Positions 5,317 through 11,815 of a stretch of DNA of 17,024 nt are shown one piece after another. The stretch is from an uncultured Propionivibrio sp. (GTDB taxonomy: Bacteria > Pseudomonadota > Gammaproteobacteria > Burkholderiales > Rhodocyclaceae), in NCBI GenBank assembly GCA_938040985.1, contig CALHZD010000021.1:1-17024 (forward strand). The letters run 5' to 3'. A model generated the notes under the pieces. It did not search any database and was not told where the DNA came from. It was given only the letters and a program-made list of their open reading frames with translations. The position numbers and the translations under genes are program-made. Position 1 is the first letter of the stretch. The number at the start of each line of letters is the position of its first letter.

Positions 5317-7934
5317 GTAAAGACAAGCTTTCCTCGCACACGCCGATGATGCGCCAGTATTTCGGCATCAAGGCGCAGTATCCCGACCTGTTGCTGCTCT
5401 ACCGGATGGGCGACTTCTATGAACTGTTCTACGAAGATGCCGAAAAAGCCGCCCGCCTGCTCGACATCACGCTGACCACACGCGGCCAAAGCGCCGGCGT
5501 GCCGATCAAGATGGCCGGCGTCCCCTACCACGCGCTTGAGCAATACCTGGCCCGCCTCGTCCGGCTCGGCGAATCGGTCGTTATCTGCGACCAGATCGGC
5601 GACCCGGCGACCAGCAAGGGGCCGGTCGAACGCGCCGTCACGCGCATCGTCACGCCCGGCACGCTGACCGACGCCGCACTGCTCGACGACAAGCGCGACG
5701 CCCTGCTGATGGCCGTCAGCATGAATCGCCAGCGCGTCGGCCTGGCCTGGCTGAACCTGGCCAGCGGCGAATTCCGGGTCAGCGAAATGGCGCCCGATGC
5801 GCTGACAGCAAGCCTCGAACGTATCCAGCCGGCTGAAATCATCGTCCCGGAAAGTCTGCAAGAACCGGCCTTCCTGCAAGCGCTCTCCGCGCCGGCCGCA
5901 GCCATTGCCCTCACCCGGCAGCCTGACTGGCATTTCGACAGCGAAGCGGCCACGCGCGACCTGTGCGCGCATTTCAAAACCGCCTCGCTCGCCGGCTTCG
6001 GCGCGGATGGTTTACGCCCGGCCATCGCCGCCGCCGGCGCCCTGCTGCGCTACGCCCGGACGACGCAGGCGCGCGCCCTGCCGCACGTCCTCTCGCTGAG
6101 CGTCGAACGCGACAGCGCCTTTCTCGGCCTCGACGCGGCAACGCGGCGCAATCTGGAACTGACGGAAACCCTGCGCGGCCAGGCATCGCCGACGCTCTTT
6201 AGCCTGCTCGATGCCTGCGTCACCTCGATGGGCTCGCGCGCTCTGCGCCACGCCCTGCACCACCCGCTGCGCGACCCGGCGATCCCCGCCGCACGCCATA
6301 CGGCCATCGCCGCGCTGCTTGACGCAGGCGGCCAGGCCGCACGCGACATCCGCCGCACCCTGCGTGGCTTTGCCGACATTGAACGCATCGCCGGACGCAT
6401 CGCGCTGATGAGCGCCCGCCCGCGCGACCTTGCCGGCCTGCGCGACAGCCTGCACCGGCTTGCCGAACTACGCGCACCGTTGGCCACCGAAAGCGCACGC
6501 GCCGCCCCATTGCTGCAAACGCTGCATGGCGAACTGCAAACACCGGAGAGCGCGGCCGACCTGCTTGCCCGCGCCATCTGCCCGGAACCGGCGGCACTGC
6601 TGCGGGACGGCGGCGTCATCGCCAGCGGTTACGACGCCGAGCTGGACGAACTGCGCGGGATCAACGACCACTGCGGCACCTACCTCATCGAACTGGAAAC
6701 GCGCGAACGCGAGCGCACCGGCATCGCCAGCCTCAAGGTCGAATACAACCGCGTGCATGGCTTCTACATCGAAATTACGCACGCCAACGCCGGCAAGGTG
6801 CCGGACGATTACCGCCGCCGCCAGACGCTGAAAAATGCCGAGCGCTACATCACGCCGGAACTCAAGGCGTTCGAGGATAAAGCCCTGTCGGCGCAGGAAC
6901 GCGCGCTCGCGCGCGAAAAGCAGCTCTACGAAGCGATCCTGACCACCCTACAGGCCGATCTGCCGCGCCTGCAAAGCATCGCCCGTGCCGTTGCCCACCT
7001 CGACCTGCTTGCCGCGCTGGCCGAAACCGCGCACACCTACGATTACTGCCGCCCGGAATTCTCATCCGAGCCGGGGCTGCACATCGAAGGCGGACGCCAC
7101 CCGGTCGTCGAAAACGAGCTGCCCGGCGGTGAAACCTTCATCGCCAACGACACGCACCTGACCGACGCCCGCCGCCTGCTGCTTATCACCGGCCCCAACA
7201 TGGGCGGCAAATCGACCTACATGCGGCAAACCGCGCTGATCGCGCTGATGGCGCACATCGGCAGCTTCGTGCCCGCCCGGCGCGCCGTCATCGGCCCGCT
7301 CGACCAGATTTTTACCCGTATCGGCGCCGCCGACGACCTCGCCTCTGGCCGCTCGACCTTCATGGTCGAAATGACCGAATCGGCGGCTATCTTGCATCAC
7401 GCCACCGCCAACAGCCTGGTGCTGATGGACGAAGTCGGGCGCGGCACCTCGACCTTCGACGGCATGGCGCTGGCCTTTGCCATCTGCCGGCATCTCATCG
7501 AAAAAAACCGCGCGCTGACGCTATTCGCCACACACTATTTCGAGCTGACGCTGCTCGCCGGCGAATACCCGGAACTGGCCAATGTCCACCTCGGCGCCAT
7601 CGAACACGGCGACAAAATCGTCTTCCTGCACGCCGTCGAAGAAGGCCCCGCCAGCCAGAGCTACGGCATCCAGGTCGCCGCGCTGGCCGGCATTCCCGCG
7701 CCGGTCGTCAAAGCGGCCAAACGACAATTGCGCGAATTCGAGCAACGCACCGCGATCAACCCGCTGCAACCCGACCTGTTCGCCGCTCTGCCCGAACGCG
7801 CGCCGCCCGCCGCCGCAGAATTACCTCCGCCTTCGCCGCCGCCCGCCCTGCTTCGTTTACGCACCCTCGACCCGGACAGCCTCACCCCCCGGCAAGCGCT
7901 CGACTTGCTTTACGAACTGAAAAAACTGGCGTAA
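5313..7934 (+). CDS. mutS: DNA mismatch repair ATPase MutS
   Basis: 873 residues, full length. MutS recognises base mismatches and small loops as a dimer and recruits MutL. The N-terminal mismatch-binding domain carries the Phe-x-Glu motif (F35-Y-E37 in GDFYELF). Connector, lever and clamp domains follow (about 130-560; 'SLKVEYNRVHGFYIEIT' is typical). The ATPase domain has Walker A GPNMGGKST (627-635), Walker B LVLMDE (D706, E707), the signature region 'GRGTSTFDG' and 'ATHYFEL'. A Pro/Ala-rich linker leads to the C-terminal helix 'SLTPRQALDLLYELKKLA'. The last Ala codon and stop lie inside the terminal repeat of the adjacent insertion element, so the original last codons may have been replaced. 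The gene sits directly downstream of an AT-rich HEPN gene. Confidence 0.98.
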   Translation: MSKDKLSSHTPMMRQYFGIKAQYPDLLLLYRMGDFYELFYEDAEKAARLLDITLTTRGQSAGVPIKMAGVPYHALEQYLARLVRLGESVVICDQIGDPATSKGPVERAVTRIVTPGTLTDAALLDDKRDALLMAVSMNRQRVGLAWLNLASGEFRVSEMAPDALTASLERIQPAEIIVPESLQEPAFLQALSAPAAAIALTRQPDWHFDSEAATRDLCAHFKTASLAGFGADGLRPAIAAAGALLRYARTTQARALPHVLSLSVERDSAFLGLDAATRRNLELTETLRGQASPTLFSLLDACVTSMGSRALRHALHHPLRDPAIPAARHTAIAALLDAGGQAARDIRRTLRGFADIERIAGRIALMSARPRDLAGLRDSLHRLAELRAPLATESARAAPLLQTLHGELQTPESAADLLARAICPEPAALLRDGGVIASGYDAELDELRGINDHCGTYLIELETRERERTGIASLKVEYNRVHGFYIEITHANAGKVPDDYRRRQTLKNAERYITPELKAFEDKALSAQERALAREKQLYEAILTTLQADLPRLQSIARAVAHLDLLAALAETAHTYDYCRPEFSSEPGLHIEGGRHPVVENELPGGETFIANDTHLTDARRLLLITGPNMGGKSTYMRQTALIALMAHIGSFVPARRAVIGPLDQIFTRIGAADDLASGRSTFMVEMTESAAILHHATANSLVLMDEVGRGTSTFDGMALAFAICRHLIEKNRALTLFATHYFELTLLAGEYPELANVHLGAIEHGDKIVFLHAVEEGPASQSYGIQVAALAGIPAPVVKAAKRQLREFEQRTAINPLQPDLFAALPERAPPAAAELPPPSPPPALLRLRTLDPDSLTPRQALDLLYELKKLA

Positions 7935-7950
7935 TGGACAAATTTCATGC
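7928..7950 (+). repeat. Left terminal inverted repeat of the insertion element
   Basis: 23 bases, exact reverse complement of 8535-8557. It contains the mutS stop codon TAA (7932-7934). Confidence 0.88.
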
Positions 7951-7958
7951 GCTCCCCT

Positions 7959-8528
7959 TCATTTCTTTCTGAAATAATCTTTTATAAACCGTAACTTACG
8001 CTCCTTTTTAGCTTGATGGCACTGCAAATGCTGCTTCAAATCACCGAATTTCCCCTCCAGAAGATTGGTCGAATTTGGGATACCCAGGTCGGGAAAGCGT
8101 AACAAGGCGCGCCGCCGCAGACAGTGCAAGTAGTACGGCAAGGCGGCACAACACAGTTACGATTTTTTTAGATGTTTGGCTATATAGGTGGCATCCATGA
8201 TGCGATTCACAGGCGCCTGTGGCCGCGCGCAATCGGCTTGTGTGGCGGCTTGGTCGAGGTGACGGCAGATGGTTTTGATGCTGCATCCATGCTACTCGGC
8301 AAGCTGTTCGGCGGTTTGTTTGCCTTCGCTGTAGCGCTGCCAAAGGGTGTGGGGGTTAAGGCGTCGTCTCCCTATGAATTGCCGCTTACAGCAGACGCAG
8401 CGGTATTGCTGTTTACCGTTGTCACGGCGCCCGTTTTTCTTGACCTGTTTGGCGCCGCAAAAAAGGCGTTTTTTGTGTTCAGAGGTTTTGACTTCTCGTA
8501 AAGCCTTGTAGCGTAAGGGCGGCAGCAA
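7959..8528 (-). pseudogene. Transposase remnant (zinc-ribbon plus DDE type), internally deleted
   Basis: Read on the minus strand, the N-terminal part has a zinc-ribbon-like block 'KQVKKNGRRDNGKQQYRCVC' and a helix-turn-helix-like part 'YSEGKQTAEQLAE'. A TAG stop (8292-8294) then breaks the frame, after which it continues as 'HGCSIKTICRHLDQAATQAD' and 'NRIMDATYIAKHLKKS', stop. DATY probably carries the first catalytic Asp. The middle of the DDE domain is missing. The C-terminal end survives as 'RFPDLGIPNSTNLLEGKFGD' and 'LKQHLQCHQ...RFIKDYFRKK'. I cannot name the IS family with confidence (IS256/MULE-like or IS1595-like). Confidence 0.75.
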
Positions 8529-8534
8529 TTTTTA

Positions 8535-8557
8535 GCATGAAATTTGTCCATTACGCC
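8535..8557 (-). repeat. Right terminal inverted repeat of the insertion element
   Basis: Exact inverted copy of 7928-7950. It abuts the IS30-type transposase fragment that starts at 8560. Confidence 0.88.
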
Positions 8558-8559
8558 CG

Positions 8560-8766
8560 GATTTCAATGAAATCAGCGAAGCCGAAATCCACCGTGTGCA
8601 GGAAGCGTTGAACAACCGTCCGAGGAAAACATTGGGTTATAAAACACCGAATACGCTGTTTTTAGGTAAGTCTGTAAAATTGATTTCGGTGTTGCACCTG
8701 AAATTCGAATATGCAAACCTCAAAGATGAAAAAGGCCGTCTGCAAGAGAAACTTCCACAAAATTAA
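8560..8766 (+). pseudogene. C-terminal fragment of an IS30-family transposase
   Basis: The open frame begins at the insertion-element edge and reads 'DFNEISEAEIHRVQEALNNR', 'PRKTLGYKTPNTLF'. The 'EALNNRPRKTLGYKTP' block is the end of IS30-family transposases, whose last catalytic Glu lies just upstream and is missing here. The final residues (KDEKGRLQEKLPQN) look like read-through into flanking DNA. At 8733-8742 it carries AGGCCGTCTG, ten of the twelve bases of the AG-form neisserial uptake sequence. The 5' part was lost, probably when the neighbouring element inserted. Confidence 0.7.
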
Positions 8767-8855
8767 AACGCAATTTCAGCACAGCCAAATGGGGAAAAAC
8801 CTTCGTACATATAGGTTTCAAAAAGGTTTCAAAAATTCGCACAGCAGTAGTTTGC

Positions 8856-8884
8856 TTGAATTTTATTGGGATGCTTGGTATACA
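8856..8884 (+). promoter_or_regulatory. Sigma70-like promoter of the lipoprotein gene at 8942
   Basis: -35 TTGAAT (8856-8861), 17-base spacer, -10 TATACA (8879-8884), in an AT-rich stretch about 58 bases before the ATG. Confidence 0.55.
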
Positions 8885-8941
8885 AAGGAGCGTCTAATCA
8901 TAATCTTATTGCAGTATCCAACTTAAGAGAGGTATCCAAAA

Positions 8942-9598
8942 ATGCGTATTTCCCAATGTACTCTTGTCGTTTTGTCTGCTTTTGCCTTACTGACTGTGAC
9001 TGCCTGCCAAAAAGAACCTGAGCCGACTCCGCCCCCTCAGGCGCAGGAGCAAGCTCCCAACCCTCATCCCGCCCCACCTGCTCCGCCAGTGCCTACACCC
9101 AACCCTCAGCCCGCTCCACCTGCTCCGCCAGCACCTACTCCCGAGCCCCCTTCCAGCCCCAGCCTGATCCGCGAGCCGGCTGCCCCGCAACAGCAGCAAG
9201 ACCCGGCCGCGCAGGCCATCCAGTCCAAACCGTTTGGCGAAGGGGGCACACTGGCCTTAACCAAAGTAAAAGTGGTCGGCCAGATTCTGAATGTGGAATT
9301 TATGTTTATACCGGCTAAAAATGAAAACGGCGGCTATAAATACACGATCGCGCGTACCGGCAAGGTTGCCGATTTTGCCTATATCGACGAAAGCACCAGC
9401 AAGCGCATCAGCCTGCTGCAAGACGAAAACGGCAAATATATGGTTGACCCCTCTCCCCAAGGCAAGGATATAAGCGTGTCAGGCAGTTCACCCAGAATCG
9501 TCGCGCTCAAATTCCCCGCCCCGGCCGCCACAACGCCCACCATCACCATCGATTTCCCCGGTGCGGGCTCGTTTGATTCGGTGCCAGTGAGCCGCTGA
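8942..9598 (+). CDS. Proline-rich lipoprotein, Neisseriaceae-like
   Basis: 218 residues. The signal peptide MRISQCTLVVLSAFALLTVTAC has a lipobox ending VTAC (Cys22), so the mature protein is probably lipid-anchored in the outer membrane. Residues about 24-85 are Pro/Ala/Gln-rich and contain a 14-residue unit present twice in tandem (NPxPAPPAPPxPTP, encoded by 9059-9100 and 9101-9142), probably an extended spacer across the periplasm. The C-terminal domain (about 95-218) is likely beta-rich: 'LALTKVKVVGQILNVEFMF', 'YTIARTGKVADFAYIDESTS', 'PTITIDFPGAGSFDSVPV'. I recognise no named family. AGAGAGG sits upstream of the ATG. It is followed after 66 bases by the OmpA-type lipoprotein gene, probably in one operon. 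GC is about 53%, lower than the host genes. Confidence 0.8.
   Translation: MRISQCTLVVLSAFALLTVTACQKEPEPTPPPQAQEQAPNPHPAPPAPPVPTPNPQPAPPAPPAPTPEPPSSPSLIREPAAPQQQQDPAAQAIQSKPFGEGGTLALTKVKVVGQILNVEFMFIPAKNENGGYKYTIARTGKVADFAYIDESTSKRISLLQDENGKYMVDPSPQGKDISVSGSSPRIVALKFPAPAATTPTITIDFPGAGSFDSVPVSR
9059..9142 (+). repeat. Two tandem 42-bp units in the proline-rich spacer
   Basis: Units 9059-9100 and 9101-9142 differ at only a few positions and each encode 14 residues. In-frame gain or loss of units would change spacer length without breaking the gene. Confidence 0.8.
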
Positions 9599-9664
9599 TT
9601 TTCCACTTGGTGATGTGCAGGCTGCTTAGGGCGGTCTGCACACCGCTCCAGTAGAGATTGTTTT

Positions 9665-10414
9665 ATGAAAACATTGCGTTTCCTTACCTGTGTTGCGGCG
9701 CTTTCCGCCTTGTGTGCCTGCGGACAGGAACCCGAACCTGCCAAGCCACAAAATCAGGCTTCTGCCGCCAGCACGACTGTAATACCGCAAACCCAGCCTA
9801 ATGCCTCGGCGCCTATTCCCGAACAGGTACCCGCCGCTGCTCCTGCTGAGTCGGTTTCTTCCACCCTGTCAGCACAGGACAACAACCTTTCTACCCAAGG
9901 AAGCAGTCTGTCGGCACAAGGCGGCAACCTTTCTACCCAAGAAAGCGGCCTGTCGGCGCAAGGCGGCAACCTTTCTAGCCAAGGAAGCAGCCTGTCGGCA
10001 CAGGGCAGCAGCTTGAGCGGCACGGAAACAGGCTTCAACATCCAGATCAATTTATCGTCGGATGTATTATTTGATTTCGACAAAGCCGAACTCAAACCCG
10101 AAGCCGATGCCGAACTGCAAAAAGCCGCCGATGTCATCCGTCAAAAAGGCAAAGGGCTGATTCTGATTATCGGCTATACCGACAGCAAAGGCTCTGATGC
10201 TTACAACCAACGCTTGTCTTTGGCACGTGCACAGGCAGTAAAAAACTGGTTTGAAGCGAAAGGCCTGAATCAGAATTATCAAATCAAAGGCCAAGGTGCG
10301 ACAAACCCCGTTGCGCCCAATACCCACCCCGACGGCAGCGATAATCCGGAAGGCCGTGCCAAAAACCGACGTGTGGAGATTATTGTCAATAAAACCACGC
10401 AGCTGGGCGGTTAA
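9665..10414 (+). CDS. OmpA-family peptidoglycan-binding lipoprotein
   Basis: 249 residues. The signal peptide has a lipobox ending LCAC (Cys19). A Pro/Ala-rich part leads to seven heptads of the type LSAQGSS (residues 68-116), probably a flexible or coiled spacer. The C-terminal OmpA domain (about 125-245) has 'VLFDFDKAELKPEADAELQK', 'GYTDSKGSDAYNQRLSLARA' and 'GRAKNRRVEIIV'. These contain the Asp and Arg that bind diaminopimelate of peptidoglycan (D173 and R235/R236 region by pattern). The protein therefore should tie the outer membrane to the cell wall. It follows the proline-rich lipoprotein gene and ends in a terminator made of an inverted neisserial uptake sequence, so the pair most likely came from Neisseriaceae. 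The ribosome site (AGTAGAG) is weak and 9-10 bases away. Confidence 0.92.
   Translation: MKTLRFLTCVAALSALCACGQEPEPAKPQNQASAASTTVIPQTQPNASAPIPEQVPAAAPAESVSSTLSAQDNNLSTQGSSLSAQGGNLSTQESGLSAQGGNLSSQGSSLSAQGSSLSGTETGFNIQINLSSDVLFDFDKAELKPEADAELQKAADVIRQKGKGLILIIGYTDSKGSDAYNQRLSLARAQAVKNWFEAKGLNQNYQIKGQGATNPVAPNTHPDGSDNPEGRAKNRRVEIIVNKTTQLGG
9866..10012 (+). repeat. Seven 21-bp repeats encoding LS(A/T/S)Q heptads
   Basis: Consensus codons alternate CTGTCGGCACAAGGC and CTTTCTACCCAAG types, giving heptads LSAQDNN, LSTQGSS, LSAQGGN, LSTQESG, LSAQGGN, LSSQGSS, LSAQGSS. Repeat number can change in frame, so linker length may vary among strains. Confidence 0.85.
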
Positions 10415-10440
10415 GGTTCCGCCTTTATTTAAACAATAAG

Positions 10441-10481
10441 AGGCCGTCTAAAAGCAGAAAAATCTTTCAGACGGCCTTTTT
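10441..10481 (+). terminator. Rho-independent terminator containing a neisserial DNA uptake sequence
   Basis: The arm 10441-10454 (AGGCCGTCTaAAAG) pairs with 10464-10477 (CTTTcAGACGGCCT) except for one mismatch, followed by T5. The right arm, read on the minus strand, is a perfect AGGCCGTCTGAA (AG-DUS), while the left arm has a one-base change. Inverted DUS pairs as terminators are typical of Neisseria. Confidence 0.92.
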
Positions 10482-10507
10482 GCACCTGCAAATATTAAGG
10501 CTTATAT

Positions 10508-10532
10508 CCGGGTGTGGTAACCCGGGTTTTCT
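10508..10532 (+). terminator. Possible second hairpin terminator
   Basis: CCGGGT (10508-10513) pairs with ACCCGG (10520-10525) around GTGGTA and is followed by GTTTTCTT. It may act for either strand; weak support. Confidence 0.35.
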
Positions 10533-10589
10533 TCGGGGGCGCAATTGGTTGGGTAACTGGCGATCGGTGGTGATGTCTACTACGGTTTG

Positions 10590-10856
10590 CTAAATCAGCT
10601 TATAAACTTTGTAGGGATTTTCCACGTAACGCAGCGCGTTTCTGGCACCGAAGCGGATAGTGCCCCGTTTGAACATGGCTCCCAGCGCGCCCACATCCAC
10701 CCGCAAACTCTGTACTTCAGGCAGCTCGGCACTGGCAATATCCAGCCCGATCAGCCCTGAGGTGCAATACAGGCGTTTATCCGTTGAAAAAGCAGTAAAC
10801 CGGCGAAAATATTGCGTACCACACCGGAGCCAGATGAAAAAGTATGAAGAAATTCA
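10590..10856 (-). pseudogene. C-terminal fragment of a bacterial PH-domain protein
   Basis: On the minus strand an open frame begins just inside the second insertion-element end and reads 'YFFIWLRCGTQYFRRFTAFS', 'TDKRLYCTSGLIGLDIA', 'LPEVQSLRVDVGALGAMFKR', 'GTIRFGARNALRYVENPYKV', 'YKLI', stop at 10590. The 'T(D/N)KRLYxxSGL..G...I' and 'VENPYxVY' pattern is that of small bacterial PH-domain (bPH) proteins. The N-terminal part is gone, evidently cut by the element whose end starts at 10857. About 85 residues remain; no start codon is available. Probably inactive. Confidence 0.5.
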
Positions 10857-11046
10857 GGCGTAATGGACAAAATAGGTATTTTTAGGGCGGAGTTTTTGAA
10901 AAATAATCTTTTATAAACCGCAGCTTACTCTCATTTTTCAAGCCCCGATGGCACCGCAAACGCTGCTTCAAACCGTCAAATCCCCCAGCAGATTGGTCGT
11001 ATTTGGGATGCCCAGGTCGGGAAAGCGTTCGTAGGTAAACAAACCT
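10857..11046 (-). mobile_element. Partial second copy of the insertion element (transposase 3' end)
   Basis: It starts with the same GGCGTAATGGACAAA as the element at 7928. It then encodes on the minus strand the transposase end 'LFTYERFPDLGIPNTTNLL', which after a small deletion or frameshift continues 'GLKQRLRCHRGLKNESKLRF' and 'IKDYFSKTPP'. Homology stops near 11046, where the hairpin repeat family begins. The other half and the other inverted repeat are missing. The orientation is the same as in the first copy, so the two flank the neisserial-type segment as direct repeats. Confidence 0.8.
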
Positions 11047-11174
11047 GAAATGCCCAAAAGACACGGGGTTCCGGCGGGCGGTATTTTGACGTTTTGCCGT
11101 CGATCAACCTGAGTGCGGAGGCAGTAGCTCCGGCTCAGCGGGTGCGCAGGCAGCGGCCTTGTGGTAAGTGCGCC

Positions 11175-11199
11175 CCAGCGCTTCAGAAATATGCGCTGG
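11175..11199. repeat. Perfect inverted repeat
   Basis: CCAGCGC (11175-11181) and GCGCTGG (11193-11199) are exact inverted copies, 11 bases apart, with no T run. Function unknown. Confidence 0.5.
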
Positions 11200-11329
11200 C
11201 GTAGCGGTACAGGTGCAGGCGTCGGCAGCCGTATGGCTGAAACGCCCGCTGGGAGTGGGTTAGCGAGGGCTGGCGGGTAGGTACCCCGGAAACGCCCAAA
11301 AGACGTGGGCTTGCGGCCGGTCGTTGCCG

Positions 11330-11375
11330 GCGTTCAGCGCGCGGCCGTCAGCCGCCGCCGCGCTTCGTACAGGCA
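11330..11375 (-). repeat. Exact 46-bp duplicate of the rlmB 3' end
   Basis: Identical to 11812-11857, which covers the last 14 rlmB codons, the stop and four bases downstream. A diverged third copy lies near 11725-11759 (TGCCTGCACGGAGTGCGGCG on the minus strand), and another similar piece near 11425-11450. The copies alternate with the hairpin repeats, indicating amplification of a roughly 90-bp unit made of rlmB tail plus hairpin. Confidence 0.85.
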
Positions 11376-11815
11376 AATACCTAAGGACACAGGCTTGCGG
11401 CCGATCATTCGGCCAGTCACTGCGGGCGTTCAGCCCGCCGCACACACTCAACGTCCTTGGCGCATTGGCTCCAGCGCCTGTCGCGCTCGGCGCTCCGCCT
11501 TTCGCCCCATTACCCCACCTCCAGCCCGCGTAAAACGGGCTTCTCCAGCCAGGCAGGCCGGGAACCCGCGCGGAATAAGGGTTTCCGGGTCGCCTACTCG
11601 CAAACGCCCGATTGACGCGGGTTCCGGGGCACCTAGCCTGAAACGCCCTAGGGACGCGGGCTGCGACGCCGCTTCATCTGAAATGCCCAAAAGACGCGGG
11701 CTTGCGGCCGGTCGCTGCGACTGGTCGCGGATGTTCAGTTCGCCGCACTCCGTGCAGGCAAATGCCTAAAGGACACCGGTTCCAGCCGATCGTTGCGGAC
11801 GGTCACTGCAAGCGT

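Larger units (their letters stand above)
7928..8557. mobile_element. Degenerate 630-bp insertion element with perfect 23-bp inverted repeats
   Basis: The ends 7928-7950 and 8535-8557 are exact inverted copies beginning GGCGTAATGGACAAATTT. The inside holds a broken transposase on the minus strand. No target duplication is visible at the outer edges (left flank AAAAACT, right flank CGGATTT). The first 15 bases recur at 10857-10871, where a second copy begins in the same orientation, which confirms the element boundary. The element has lost the central transposase region, so it can move only with a helper in trans. Confidence 0.85.
11046..11780. repeat. Eight scattered copies of a short hairpin repeat (GCCC-N9-GGGC)
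   Basis: Consensus GAAACGCCCAAAAGACGCGG followed by GCTTGCGGCC. Copies start near 11046, 11239, 11289, 11374, 11601, 11640, 11680 and 11759. In the best copies (11289, 11640, 11680) GCCC pairs with GGGC across a nine-base loop; others are degenerate. The copies lie only in this gene-free patch behind rlmB and resemble a REP-like element. No clear coding potential exists from 11047 to 11815. Confidence 0.7.

Noticed and set aside
5223..7769. Several open frames within mutS on both strands
   Set aside because: Arg/Ala/Pro-rich shadow frames of a clear, full-length mutS.
8172..8501. 109-codon plus-strand frame within the insertion element
   Set aside because: Antisense to the recognisable transposase remnant.
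8711..8926. 71-codon frame upstream of the proline-rich lipoprotein
   Set aside because: No ribosome site, odd composition, overlaps the IS30 tail and the promoter of the next gene.
11046..11780. CRISPR array
   Set aside because: Copies are unevenly spaced and degenerate, interspersed with rlmB-tail repeats, with no uniform spacers and no cas genes.
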